The notes under the pieces were generated by a model. The model worked only from the letters and a program-made list of their open reading frames with translations. It ran no database searches and was not told where the DNA came from. This document shows positions 8,123 through 17,254 of a DNA stretch of 64,000 bases, one piece after another. Source of the DNA: Salinirubellus salinus (GTDB taxonomy: Archaea; Halobacteriota; Halobacteria; Halobacteriales; Haloarculaceae); NCBI RefSeq assembly GCF_025231485.1, contig NZ_CP104003.1, positions 2,914,001 to 2,978,000 on the forward strand. Reading direction: 5' to 3'. The translations under genes were made by a program, and so were the position numbers. How positions within the stretch are numbered: position 1 is the first letter of the stretch; each line of letters begins with the position of its first letter.

Positions 8123-9682
8123 CCACGGGCCGAGCGACCCCGGCGACCCGGGGCGGTCCCGCCCGACCGCGCGGTAGACGACGACCCCGTGGTTCGCGTA
8201 GGCCCGGTCCCAGGCCGGCGAGACGGCGAACGACCGCTCCAGCGTCCCGAACGCGACGTGCTGGTGGCCACGGACGGTGTAGCCCCCGCGCGGGACGTAG
8301 ACGTACGTCGGCGACCGGTCGGCCGGGAACCACCGCTCGACGCAGTCGGCGGTCGCACACGCCGAGACCTGCCGGTAGGCCCGGAGCTGTCGCTCGTAGG
8401 CCGTCGGCCCCCGCCACTCGACCCCCCACGGCCCGACGAGTATCGTCCGGTCGGCCAGCAGTGGGAACCACTCGGCCGCGTCGCCGAGGACGACGAACGT
8501 CGCGTCGGGGGCCGTCTCAGCCTGCACCCACGCCATCGCCGCGACGCTCTCGTCGTCGAGGAACTCGGGGGTCGAGGGGTCGCCGTCGAGCGTCGCCTCG
8601 TGGGCGAAGTAGCCCGCGCCCGCGACGGTCCCGAGGAGGAGGCAGGCGGCCGCCAGCGCCGACCGGCGGTCCACGCCCGCGACCGTGCCCTCGAGCGTGT
8701 CGAACGCCAGTCGACCCGAGAGGTCGGCCGCGACGGCCGCGAGGACGACGCTCCCCACCGCGAAGACGAACCGGGCCTGCGCGAACAGCACGAGGGCGAC
8801 CGCCGCCCACGCGAGGAGGAAGCGGTCGCCACGCCAGCGCAGGTAGAGTCCCCCGACAACCGGGAGCAGCGCCAGCGAGAGCCCCGCGTCGAGCGTGTCG
8901 GTCCCCCCACCGAGCCCACCGTGGGTCCCCGCGGCCCCCAGTAGCACGTCCGGCCCGTGCGTGGCGACCACCCAGCCCAGCCACGGGGCCGCGAGCGCCA
9001 CCCCACCGACCGCGATGGCCGTGCCACGGGCGAACCCCGCTGTGCTCCGGTCGCGGACCAGCCAGAGCAGCAGGACGCTCGTGCCCGCGAACACCGTGTA
9101 CGTCGGGTGTGAGAGGAGCGTCGCTCCGAACGCGAGCGCCCCGAGCGCCACGGCGCCGAGTGCCCCGCGGCGCGAGTCCGCCTCGAACGCGCGGTAACCG
9201 GCGTAGACGGCGAGGAGCGCGTAGCAGAACGCGAACGCCCGGACGACGCCGCCGGCCGAGACGTGCCACTGGAGCAACTGGGGGTTCAGCGCGGTGGCGG
9301 CGGCGGCGAGCGCACCGGCCGGCCGCGAGCCCGTGTAGTCACGCGCCAGCAGGTACGTCGGGACGAGCGCGGCGAGGACCCCCACGCCGGGGAGCAGGCG
9401 GGCGATCGTCACCGGGTCGACACCGAGGTCGAGCAGCCCCGCCAGCACGTAGAACTGCAGCGGCGGGTAGGCGAACGGCACGCCGGCGGCGGTGTAGCCC
9501 GAGACGTTCGGGGGTGGGACGTAGCCGTTCGCGACGAGCGCCTCGGCCAGTCGGAGGTAGAGGCCCGCGCCGTACGCCGGGTACGGGTTCGTGACGAGGT
9601 AGACGGCGACGGCGAGGACGCCGGCGGCGAGTCCGGCCCCCAGCCACGGCCCGTCGCGTCGGTCGAGGAGACCCGGCGTCAT
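7856..9682 (-). CDS. ArnT/PMT-like polytopic membrane protein (GT-C fold)
   Basis: A 608-residue protein beginning with ATG 9680-9682, which overlaps the stop of the upstream sulfotransferase-like gene (ATGA). A GT-C-like layout is visible: a first helix followed by an external loop with acidic and aromatic residues (YPAYGAGLYLRLAEALVANG), PLQFY, then about ten spans and a soluble C-terminal domain (DATFVVLGDAAEWFPLL). Such proteins transfer sugars from lipid carriers, but the substrate is unknown. No stop occurs until 7856, so the last ~88 residues are a charged low-complexity tail read antisense to the neighbouring gene. Confidence 0.75.
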   Translation of the reverse strand: MTPGLLDRRDGPWLGAGLAAGVLAVAVYLVTNPYPAYGAGLYLRLAEALVANGYVPPPNVSGYTAAGVPFAYPPLQFYVLAGLLDLGVDPVTIARLLPGVGVLAALVPTYLLARDYTGSRPAGALAAAATALNPQLLQWHVSAGGVVRAFAFCYALLAVYAGYRAFEADSRRGALGAVALGALAFGATLLSHPTYTVFAGTSVLLLWLVRDRSTAGFARGTAIAVGGVALAAPWLGWVVATHGPDVLLGAAGTHGGLGGGTDTLDAGLSLALLPVVGGLYLRWRGDRFLLAWAAVALVLFAQARFVFAVGSVVLAAVAADLSGRLAFDTLEGTVAGVDRRSALAAACLLLGTVAGAGYFAHEATLDGDPSTPEFLDDESVAAMAWVQAETAPDATFVVLGDAAEWFPLLADRTILVGPWGVEWRGPTAYERQLRAYRQVSACATADCVERWFPADRSPTYVYVPRGGYTVRGHQHVAFGTLERSFAVSPAWDRAYANHGVVVYRAVGRDRPGSPGSLGPWLDEVRERDDERDQPAAEGERADPAVAASDAGGQQAERGGQREAVADERRRIPVDADDQRVEGQPREQAAGREDGHPTGRAVGGETVDQ

Positions 9683-11070
9683 CGGCGCTCCAGCCGGAAC
9701 GGCCACCGGGGGCGGAGCCGTCGGTCGGCCCGTCGGTACTCGAAGGTGACCCAGCCGAGCGTCCCGCCCACCAGGCCGAGGACGGCGAGCGCCTCGCTCG
9801 GCCCGACCCAGCGCGGGAACAGGTACGAGACGGCGTTGACGATGGGCCCGGGGAGCGTCGCCTCGACGCGGGCCCGGACCGACGCCGAGGGCGGCGGCGG
9901 GTGCCGGTCCGGGAGCCCGAGGGCGGCTGCACTCTCGCCACCGGTGCTCTCGTCGCCGGTGCCCAGTCGCTCGGCCTCGTAGGGGAACCCGACCGACGCG
10001 GTCCAGACGACCGTGCCGTTCCGGGCCACCTCGAGCACGCGGTCGCCGTTGGAGTCCGTCACGAGCGTGTGTCCGTTCGGGAGGCGGTCGGCGTCGCGCG
10101 GCCACTGGAGGCGGGCGTCGGCCCACGTCCACGACTGGACCCACCGGCCGTCCTCGCGCTGGTACTCCACGACCCGGCCGTTCTCGCTGTCGGCGACGAG
10201 CAGCGCCGGCCCACCCCGCTCGGCCGGGACGAAATCGGGGTTGTGCTGTTCGTACAGCGTGTCGTGCTCGTCGTCGGTCCCGAGCGTCCACTCGTCGAGG
10301 AGTCCCCGCTCGAAGTCGACGAAGACGACCTGGTCCTGGTTGCGCAGGCTCACCATCACCACCTCGCGCCCGTCGAGTTCGACGACCTCCACGTCGTTGA
10401 GGTGCGTCCAGTCCTCGGGGTAGGGTCCGCCACTCGAGACGTCGAAGTCGGACTGGGCGTCCCACGACCACTCCACGAGGCCCGTGGTCGTGTTCGCGAC
10501 GAACACGCGGTCGGCGTAGATGTCGGCGACGAGCAGGCGCTCGGGTCCGAGGCGGTCGACATCGTGCCACCGGGTCGAGTGCTTGCCGGGCGTGATACGG
10601 CTGTAGACGGCGGTCCGCTCGCCGGTCGTGAGATTCACCCGCTCGACCCCGTTGCGGGTGCAGACCGTCCCGTCGCAGGCCGCCGGAGGGAGGTGGTCGG
10701 CGTAGACGAATTCGACGGTGGCGGCGGTCCCCTCGACGGGGTCCACGTCCCAGTAGCGGGTGTGGTCGTTCTCGTAGTAGTAGACGGTCCCGTCTGGCGC
10801 GAACGCGACGAGCTCGGCCATCGCACGGGGCGCGTCGTCCTCGTCGCTGACGAACGCGTTCGAGTCGGTGGCGACGACGGTGATGGCGGAGCGGGACCCG
10901 ACGACCGGCCCACGCTCGCCGGTCCGGAACGCCTGCTCGACGGCCGGGTCGCCCGTGACCCGGTCGCCAGCGCGGTCGGCGGCGACGTAGCCGGCGCCGA
11001 GCGTCGCAGCTGAGAGGAGGACGAGGGCCGCGAACGCGGCCCGGATGGCGCGGACTCCGGCGTGCATCAT
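9679..11070 (-). CDS. Arylsulfotransferase-like beta-propeller protein
   Basis: A 463-residue protein with an N-terminal membrane helix (residues ~8-30), a long beta-propeller region and a C-terminal membrane helix near residue 425. Repeated blades are visible (VYYYENDHTRYWDVDP, HSTRWHDVDRLGPERLLVAD, WTHLNDVEVV, LPNGHTLVTDSNGDRVLEV). This is the pattern of the arylsulfotransferase (ASST) family widespread in haloarchaea. Most archaeal members have not been shown to transfer sulfate, so the activity is uncertain. The propeller probably lies outside the cell. It is first in a two-gene operon with the GT-C protein, suggesting joint action on surface glycans. Confidence 0.75.
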   Translation of the reverse strand: MMHAGVRAIRAAFAALVLLSAATLGAGYVAADRAGDRVTGDPAVEQAFRTGERGPVVGSRSAITVVATDSNAFVSDEDDAPRAMAELVAFAPDGTVYYYENDHTRYWDVDPVEGTAATVEFVYADHLPPAACDGTVCTRNGVERVNLTTGERTAVYSRITPGKHSTRWHDVDRLGPERLLVADIYADRVFVANTTTGLVEWSWDAQSDFDVSSGGPYPEDWTHLNDVEVVELDGREVVMVSLRNQDQVVFVDFERGLLDEWTLGTDDEHDTLYEQHNPDFVPAERGGPALLVADSENGRVVEYQREDGRWVQSWTWADARLQWPRDADRLPNGHTLVTDSNGDRVLEVARNGTVVWTASVGFPYEAERLGTGDESTGGESAAALGLPDRHPPPPSASVRARVEATLPGPIVNAVSYLFPRWVGPSEALAVLGLVGGTLGWVTFEYRRADRRLRPRWPFRLERR

Positions 11071-11186
11071 CCGGACGTGTCCTTCGTCGGTCAAAACCTT
11101 CTGGGTAGTCTCATCGAAGAGAGACCATCAGCCCACAGAGAGCCTCACGAGGTCGTAAACGGGATTTCGGAGGTGACCAGACACAA

Positions 11187-11197
11187 CACATATATCC
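11187..11197 (+). promoter_or_regulatory. TATA-like box of solute-binding protein gene
   Basis: The word ACATATATCC is centred about 30 bases before ATG 11222, with an A/C-rich stretch just upstream where a BRE would sit. This fits a leaderless or near-leaderless transcript. Confidence 0.55.
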
Positions 11198-11221
11198 GCC
11201 CGCGACCCACCCTCATGACCG

Positions 11222-13072
11222 ATGTGCGACAGGTCTCGACCGGTCGGTCGACGGGCCGCACTCGCCGGTATCGCCGGCGGCGCCACCGTGCTCTCGGGAG
11301 GGTGTCTCCAGCGGCTCCGGAGCGTCGCCGGCTGGCGCTCACCCGAGCAGGTCCGCCTCCGCATCGAGACCCTCCCGGCCGACGCCGACCCGTACGCGCT
11401 CGAGCTCGCGCGGACCGTCGCGGAGTGGTTCCGCACCGCCGGGCTCGACGCGCAGGTCCTCCCGATGTCCGAGCAGGAACTCTCCCGGCAGACGCTGTTG
11501 CGCGGCGCGTTCGACCTGTTCGTCACCCGCCTCCCCGCGTGGGTCCGGGACCCCGACGGGCTCTACCCGCTGTTGCACTCGCAGTACGCCGACGCCCCCG
11601 GCTGGCAGAACCCGTTCGGTTACGCCGACCTCGAGGTGGACGACCTGCTCGAAGCCCAGCGCCGGGTCGCGGGCGGGCGTCGATACGACACCCTCGACCA
11701 GCTCCAGCGCCGTCTCGCCCGGAGCCAGCCGTTCACCGTCCTCGGGTTCGCCGACGACGTGCGGGCGGCCGACCGGCACCGTGCCGACTGGGGGGCGGCC
11801 GACCTCGACACGGCGCAGGGGTACCTCTCGCTCCCGATCGCGGACGTGGCACCGTCGGTCGGGGGAGCCGAGGGTGTCGGAAGGCGAGGCGACGGGAGGC
11901 GAGGCGACGACGGCGAACCCACCACCCTCCGACTGGCCTCCACCGACCACCGCGCGACGACGAACCTGAACCCGCTCTCCGTGGAGTTCCGGCGGAACGG
12001 CGTGCTCACGGGGCTGCTCTACGACTCGCTTGGCCGCGAGGCCGACGGTCGCCTCCAGCCGTGGCTGGCCGAGCGCTGGGAGTTCCCCCGGACCGACCCG
12101 GCGGTCGCCGAGGTCCACCTCCGAGAGGACGCCGAGTGGCACGACGGCGTCGCACTCACCGCCGAGGACGTGGCGTTCACCTACGACCTGCTCGCGGACA
12201 CGTCGCTTGGGGGGACGGTCCCCGACGGCACCGAGACGACGACGCAGGCGAGTGCGCCGGTCCCCGCCCCACGGTTCCGCGGCCGAAGCGGGCTGGTGGA
12301 GACGGTCACCGCGCTCGACAGCGCCACCGTCGAGTTCCGGTTCGGCGGCGTCCACCCCACGGTCGCCGTCCGCGCGTTCACCGTCCCGGTGCTCCCGGCA
12401 CACGTCTGGCGCGAGCGGACCGGCCCCGCCACCTTCGGCGGCATCGACGTCGGCCCGGTGACCGACGCACTCGTCACGAATAACATCCCGCCGGTGGGGA
12501 GCGGTCCGCTCCGGTTCGTCCGGAACACGCCCCGCGAGTCGCTCGTCCTCGAGCGGTTCGACGGCCACTTCTCGGTCGGAGCACTCGACCTCGGCGGCCC
12601 CGCGTTCGACCGCCTCGTGGTCCTGATCGCCGGCTCCGACGTGAGCTGTGTCGAGCGCGTCGCGAGCGGCGACGCCGACGTGACCGCGACCCCCGTCGGG
12701 GCGGAGACGGTCCCCCGTATCGGCCGGAGAGCCGGGCTGGAACTGCTCGTCGAGCGGTCGGCCACGCCGTACGTGCTCGGGTACAACGTCCGGCGTCCCC
12801 ACCTCAACAACCCGCGATTCCGGAACACGCTGGCCGGCCTCGTCGACGGTACTCACCTCGTCGAGACGGTGTTCGACGGCTACGGCCACCCCGCGGTCGG
12901 CCCGCTCTGGGACACCCGGTGGTACCCGGCGGCACTGGAGTGGGACGACGGGAACCCGGTCACCCCGTTCCTCGGACGCAGGGGCGACCTCGACGAGGAA
13001 CGGGTCCGCGAGGCGTTCCGCGAGGCCGGCTACCGTTACGACGACGGCCGACTCGTCGGGGGGCGGACGTGA
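11222..13072 (+). CDS. ABC transporter solute-binding lipoprotein, family 5
   Basis: A 616-residue extracytoplasmic substrate-binding protein of the oligopeptide/dipeptide type (SBP_bac_5). The N-terminus has twin arginines (GRRAALAGIAGG) and a lipobox-like LSGGC at about residues 24-28, so Tat export and lipid anchoring are expected. The core contains NLNPLSVEFRRNGVL, WHDGVALTAEDVAFTYDLL and a later YNVRRPHLNNPRFRNTLAGLV, split as YNVRRPHLNNP and RNTLAGLV, all typical. Residues ~45-185 look like a partial duplicate of the peptide-binding lobe. No permease or ATPase gene is adjacent, so its transporter partner is not in this window. Confidence 0.85.
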   Translation: MCDRSRPVGRRAALAGIAGGATVLSGGCLQRLRSVAGWRSPEQVRLRIETLPADADPYALELARTVAEWFRTAGLDAQVLPMSEQELSRQTLLRGAFDLFVTRLPAWVRDPDGLYPLLHSQYADAPGWQNPFGYADLEVDDLLEAQRRVAGGRRYDTLDQLQRRLARSQPFTVLGFADDVRAADRHRADWGAADLDTAQGYLSLPIADVAPSVGGAEGVGRRGDGRRGDDGEPTTLRLASTDHRATTNLNPLSVEFRRNGVLTGLLYDSLGREADGRLQPWLAERWEFPRTDPAVAEVHLREDAEWHDGVALTAEDVAFTYDLLADTSLGGTVPDGTETTTQASAPVPAPRFRGRSGLVETVTALDSATVEFRFGGVHPTVAVRAFTVPVLPAHVWRERTGPATFGGIDVGPVTDALVTNNIPPVGSGPLRFVRNTPRESLVLERFDGHFSVGALDLGGPAFDRLVVLIAGSDVSCVERVASGDADVTATPVGAETVPRIGRRAGLELLVERSATPYVLGYNVRRPHLNNPRFRNTLAGLVDGTHLVETVFDGYGHPAVGPLWDTRWYPAALEWDDGNPVTPFLGRRGDLDEERVREAFREAGYRYDDGRLVGGRT

Positions 13073-13929
13073 CGCTGCTCGCGCTCCTCGCACAGGTGGT
13101 CGGCGTCGTCCTCGCGCTCCACGTGGTCTCGCTCGCCGTCGTCGGCGTCGGCGAGCCACGCGCCGCGCTCGGGGCCGCCCGCCGGACCGCACGCCGGGTC
13201 GCCCCGGCCGGTGCGGTGCTCGCCGGGGTGCTCCTCGTCAACGGTGTCGTCCGCGACGCGGGCGTCGAACTCTCGTGGCTCGTCGGGGTGAACGTCACGG
13301 CGCGCATCCACGCCCTCGAGGGGGGACTGGTCGCCGACCTCCAGTCGTTCGCCGGCCCCCCGCTGACGGCGTACTTCGGGTTCGTCTACGTGTTCGGCTA
13401 CGTCTTCTTGCTCACGTTCCCGCTCGTGCTCTACGCGCTCCGCGGGGCGCCCCGGCCGCTGTACGCGACGCTCGTCGCCTACGGCCTGAACTACGGCGTC
13501 GGCCTGGTCTGTTACGTCCTGTTCGTCGCCTACGGCCCGCGGAACTTCATGCCCGAACTCGTCGACTCGCTGCTCTACACGAGCTGGCCGGGCGTCCAGC
13601 GCCTGACCAGCGCCGTCAACGTCAACACGAACGTGTTCCCGTCGCTCCACGCCTCGCTGTCGGTGACGGCGGCGGTGCTGGCCTACCGCTTCCGGGCCGT
13701 CGCCCCCCGCTGGACGCCCATCGCCGCCTCGCTCGCGCTCTCGGTCGCCGTCGCCACGATGTACCTCGGCATCCACTGGCTGACCGACGTGCTCGGTGGG
13801 CTGGTGCTGGCCGGCGCCTGCGTCCACGTCGCGCTCGGCCTCTCGGCCGACGTCGGCGACGACCGGGGCGAGTGTCCCGAGCGCGCCGAGTGCGGCGAAC
13901 GCGGGGAGCGCAGCGAGCGAACCGCCTGA
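13069..13929 (+). CDS. PAP2-family membrane phosphatase
   Basis: A 286-residue protein starting at GTG 13069, whose TG overlaps the TGA of the binding protein (GTGA). Six or so membrane helices surround the PAP2 motifs: FPSLHASLSV (second motif, catalytic His) and GIHWLTDVLGG (third motif, His/Asp). The first motif is weak, as in the AUR1-like inositol-phosphorylceramide-synthase-type branch. Members hydrolyse or transfer phosphate from lipid phosphates. The C-terminus ends in a Glu/Arg/Cys-rich tail with the repeated pattern ERxECGERGERSER, which looks like low-complexity repeat DNA read in frame. Confidence 0.8.
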   Translation: MTLLALLAQVVGVVLALHVVSLAVVGVGEPRAALGAARRTARRVAPAGAVLAGVLLVNGVVRDAGVELSWLVGVNVTARIHALEGGLVADLQSFAGPPLTAYFGFVYVFGYVFLLTFPLVLYALRGAPRPLYATLVAYGLNYGVGLVCYVLFVAYGPRNFMPELVDSLLYTSWPGVQRLTSAVNVNTNVFPSLHASLSVTAAVLAYRFRAVAPRWTPIAASLALSVAVATMYLGIHWLTDVLGGLVLAGACVHVALGLSADVGDDRGECPERAECGERGERSERTA

Positions 13930-14018
13930 CCGGCGTGGGTCGGCGGTCGGCACCCGGCGGCGGGCAGTGGCGCTCGGCACCCCACGGCGGCGGTCGCCCC
14001 TCGTCGGGGGCCTCGCGG

Positions 14019-15017
14019 TCACCCCTCGTCGACGTCGAGCACCAGCGCGTCGCCGTCCCGCTCGAACGTCGTCCCGAACGGGGCCGACCGTTCGCGCAGC
14101 CGCTCGCGGGACCACGCGGCCACGTCGGGGGGCGCCCGGTGGACCGCACAGTCGCTGATCTCCGTCGGCTCCAGTCGGAGTCGGGTGGGCCGCCCCTCCT
14201 CGGTCACGGTCAGGTCGAACAGGAAGCTCCGGTCGTTGCGGAGGCGCCCGTCGACGGCGTAGTCGTCGACGAAGTCGCCGGTGTCGTAGAGCACCGGCCG
14301 TCCACGGTACACCTCGACGCCGTGGAAGACGTGGGCGCTGTGGCCGTGGACCACGTCGACCCCGGCGTCGACCAGCCAGCGCGCGAACCGCCGGAACCGG
14401 CCCGGCGGCGCCACGGTCATGTTCGGCCCCCAGTGCAGCGACGCGACGAGCAGGTCGGGGTCGTGTGCCCGCGCCCGGTGGAGACACTCGCGGACGGTCG
14501 CCCGCGTCGCCGGGTCTTCGACGTCGATGTCGACGTACGCGGTCCCCGGCCGGTCGGCCGTGGCGGCGTACTCGACGGTGTTGTCGGTGAGCGAGACGAC
14601 CGCCACGGTCAGCGGCCCGACGGGGACGACGGCGGGGTCGAGCGCCGCCGACCGGTCCGGCCCGGCCCCGCTGTTGGCGATGCCGGCCGAATCGAGCGCC
14701 GCGAGCGTGTCGGCCAGCGCCTCGGTCTCGAAGTCGAGGACGTGGTTGTTCGCGAGCGCGCAGCAGTCGACGCCCGCCCGCTCCAGCGCCGGGACCGCCC
14801 AGTCCGGGTCGGCCCGGAAGTGGAACGCTCGCGCCGTGCGTCGCCACGGCTCGCCGCGGGTCGACAGACAGCACTCGAGGTTGACGAGCAGTCCGTCGAA
14901 CCCCCGGAGCCGGTCGAGGCGGTCACCCTAGACGGCCGTCACGGGACGCCGCCGCTGGCGCTCGTCGACGACCCGGCCGAGCATCACGTCGCCGGTGAGT
15001 CCGACGTGGAACGGCAT
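14019..15017 (-). pseudogene. CapA-like metallophosphoesterase gene with internal amber stop
   Basis: Read leftward from ATG 15017, the frame encodes [21 protein letters not shown], then PVTAV and a TAG at 14928-14930. It then continues in the same frame for about 300 more codons (GDRLDRLRGFDGLLVNLECC, LANNHVLDFE, VASLHWGPN, GHSAHVFHGVEVYRG, LYDTGDFVDDY) to the stop at 14019. These are all hallmarks of CapA-type (poly-gamma-glutamate synthesis) phosphoesterases. The amber lies where relatives, as I recall them, have Trp in AVWGD, so a single TGG-to-TAG change explains it. I see no frameshift. A downstream start inside the frame could still yield a partial protein. Confidence 0.8.
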
Positions 15018-15168
15018 GGCGTGCCGTCGGCAGACGACGGACGGACAAAACGTCGCGGTCGGCGAGCGACCGGTTCGGTCTCGCCGACTCGAAGGGCAGG
15101 ACAGGACAGGAGGGGGCGGCGCACCCGGAGTCGGTAGAGCCACGTACCCCGCTCCGCAACCCACCCCC

Positions 15169-15753
15169 ATGTACGTCGGCCGCTTCGTCGTCGTCGGACC
15201 CGGTATCGCCGCCTACCGCGTCTCCTCGCGCTCGTTCCCCGACCGCCGCGTCGTTGATCGCGACGGCACCCTCACCGTCGGTCCCACCGCGGACGCTCCG
15301 GAGACGGACAACCCCTACGTCTCGTACAACTGCCTGCGCCCGGCCGAGCGGGCCGGCGAGGACCTCGTCGTCGTCGGCAACGGGTCGCACGTCGACCCCG
15401 TCACGGAGAAGTTGGAGCTGGGCTACCCGCCCCGCGACGCGCTGGCGCTCTCGCTGCTCGCGCTCGACTTCGAGAAGGACGACTACGACACCCCCCGCGT
15501 GGCGGGCGTCGTGAGCGAGGACGAGGCGTTCGTCGCCACCGTCCGCCGGGACGCCCTCGTCGTGGAGGCCGTCGAGGAGCCCACGCTCGTCGCCACCTAC
15601 GAGACGGACTCCCCGGAGCCGTTCGACCTCGGGGCCGAGACGGCGAGCGAGGCGGCCCGCGAACTCTACGACCTCGACCTCGAACACCCGGTCTGTGCGG
15701 CCGCCGCCACGGTCGGCGAGGCGGGCGTCGAGACGGCGTTCCACAACGGCTAG
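15169..15753 (+). CDS. purO: IMP cyclohydrolase, archaeal type
   Basis: Archaeal PurO catalyses the last step of purine synthesis, closing FAICAR to IMP. The protein has 194 residues, close to the normal length. It shows the family pattern [22 protein letters not shown] (the conserved SRSFP stretch), [11 protein letters not shown] and [10 protein letters not shown]. The ATG at 15169 directly precedes the conserved MYVGRF start. It is divergent from the broken capA-like gene. No other purine gene is adjacent. Confidence 0.93.
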   Translation: MYVGRFVVVGPGIAAYRVSSRSFPDRRVVDRDGTLTVGPTADAPETDNPYVSYNCLRPAERAGEDLVVVGNGSHVDPVTEKLELGYPPRDALALSLLALDFEKDDYDTPRVAGVVSEDEAFVATVRRDALVVEAVEEPTLVATYETDSPEPFDLGAETASEAARELYDLDLEHPVCAAAATVGEAGVETAFHNG

Positions 15754-15886
15754 ACGCCCGTCGCTGGACCCGCCCAGACACCTAGCCTAACGTGAGTGTC
15801 ATCTTCGTGGAGACGAACTGAAGGGGTTCGGGAGACGGTCACACACCGGGGCGGAGAGCTAAACGGGTGGCCCCCCTCTCCCCGCC

Positions 15887-16576
15887 ATGCGCGTCGCCGT
15901 CGTCTCCGACCTCCACAGTAACCGTCCGGCGCTCGAGGCCGTCCTCGAGGACTGTCCCCCGGTCGACGGGTGGCTCTGCGCCGGGGACGTGGTCGGCTAC
16001 GGCCCCCACCCCGGATTCTGCGTGGACGTGATGCGCGAGCGGGCGGTGCCGACGGTGCTCGGGAACCACGACCGGGCGGTGGTGACGGACACCGGCTTCT
16101 CGTTCAACTCCAGCGCCGGCGACGGCGTGGTCTACGCTCGGCGCGAACTGACCGACGACCAGCGAGCGTGGTTGGCGGGGTTGTCGACGACGCTCGCCGC
16201 GTTCGACGGCCGGGTCGCGGTGGTCCACGGCCACCCGGACGACCCGGACCGCTACGTCTACCCGGCGCTGTTCTCCGGCGAGGACATCGAGGCGGCCCGC
16301 CGGGAGGTGTCCGGTGCCGAGGGGTGTGACGTGCTCGTCTGTGGCCACACCCACGTCCAGGGCCACGAGCGGTTCGACGAGGGGCTCGTGCTGAACCCCG
16401 GGAGCGTCGGCCAGCCGCGCGACGGCGACCCGCGGGCGGCCTACGCGATTCTGGATCTCGACAGCCTGACCGTCGAGGAACGCCGGGTCGAGTACGACGT
16501 GGAGGCGATGGTCGACGCGGTTCGGGCGGCGGGCCTGCCGGAGGGGTCGGGGACCCGGTTGCGGAAGGGCCGGTGA
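15887..16576 (+). CDS. Calcineurin-like metallophosphoesterase
   Basis: A 229-residue cytosolic phosphoesterase of the YfcE/MJ0936-like type. The dimetal site is complete: SDLHSN (residues 7-12), AGDVVGYG, GNHDRA, VVHGHP and CGHTHVQG, followed by NPGSVGQPRDGDP, which closes the fold. Family members hydrolyse phosphodiesters; the natural substrate is unknown. It is monocistronic by spacing. Confidence 0.88.
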   Translation: MRVAVVSDLHSNRPALEAVLEDCPPVDGWLCAGDVVGYGPHPGFCVDVMRERAVPTVLGNHDRAVVTDTGFSFNSSAGDGVVYARRELTDDQRAWLAGLSTTLAAFDGRVAVVHGHPDDPDRYVYPALFSGEDIEAARREVSGAEGCDVLVCGHTHVQGHERFDEGLVLNPGSVGQPRDGDPRAAYAILDLDSLTVEERRVEYDVEAMVDAVRAAGLPEGSGTRLRKGR

Positions 16577-16686
16577 GACGGTCGCAGAAGAGCCGACGAC
16601 GGCGGTCGCGGGGGGGGCACGAGCGTGCGACCGGCGAGGCCCCCGCGTTCAGCGGTCGCGGCCCCTCGTGTCGAGCATGGAGTAGA

Positions 16687-16696
16687 GATTTATCCT
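16687..16696 (+). promoter_or_regulatory. TATA-like box of uspA-like gene
   Basis: GATTTATCC centred 27 bases before ATG 16718, the normal spacing for a leaderless haloarchaeal transcript. This spacing supports 16718 rather than the upstream ATG at 16703 as the start. Confidence 0.55.
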
Positions 16697-16717
16697 CGTT
16701 CGATGTCGAGTACTCGT

Positions 16718-17143
16718 ATGGCAGTCCTCGTGGCCTACGACGGGTCCGACCCGGCACAGAAAGCGGTGAAGCGCGCGGTCAGAGCCGTGCGCGAGTGTGG
16801 AGACGAGGAGATCGTCCTCCTTCGCGTCATCGAAGCCGCCGACGGGATGCTCGAAGCCGGCTTCGACATCGTCCAAGACCGGCTCCGGGAGGCACAGGCG
16901 GAGAAGCGCAGCGAGCTGTCCGACGACATCAGGACGCTCCTCGAGGCCGAGGATATCGAGTTCCGTATCGAGACGGTGGCCGGAAAGCCCTCCAGGGAGA
17001 TCGTCGCGTTCGCGGAGGAACACGACGTCTCCGAGATCGTCGTCGGGAGCCACGGTCGAGAGGGCGTCTCCCGGGTGTTACTGGGGAACGTCGCCGAGAA
17101 CGTCGTTCGTCGGGCGCCGACCACGGTCATCGTCGTTCGCTGA
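16718..17143 (+). CDS. Universal stress protein, UspA family
   Basis: A 141-residue single UspA domain. It begins with the nucleotide-fold strand AVLVAYDGSDPAQKAV. The C-terminal ATP-binding type motif is GSHGREGVSRVLLGNVAENV followed by RRAPTTVIVV, matching G-2x-G-9x-G(S/T). Members of this subgroup usually bind ATP. Which stress or partner it serves cannot be told. An alternative start five codons upstream (16703) would add MSSTR. Confidence 0.88.
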   Translation: MAVLVAYDGSDPAQKAVKRAVRAVRECGDEEIVLLRVIEAADGMLEAGFDIVQDRLREAQAEKRSELSDDIRTLLEAEDIEFRIETVAGKPSREIVAFAEEHDVSEIVVGSHGREGVSRVLLGNVAENVVRRAPTTVIVVR

Positions 17144-17254
17144 CGACAGGCTGGTCCGGAGGTCCAGCGGATGGTGCCGAACCCGCTGTGCGTGTGGCGT
17201 GATCCGACTGCTGCGCGCTCGGTCCCCTGCCACGGTCGAGATCGACCGCGACTC

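Noticed and set aside
11339-13192. A long open frame antisense to the solute-binding protein gene
   Set aside because: The plus-strand frame has a twin-arginine/lipobox signal and SBP motifs; the antisense frame is low-complexity Arg/Gly/Val-rich sequence.
14928-14930. The TAG in the capA-like gene as a pyrrolysine codon
   Set aside because: No pyrrolysine system is known in haloarchaea, and the position matches Trp in recalled relatives; a point mutation is simpler.
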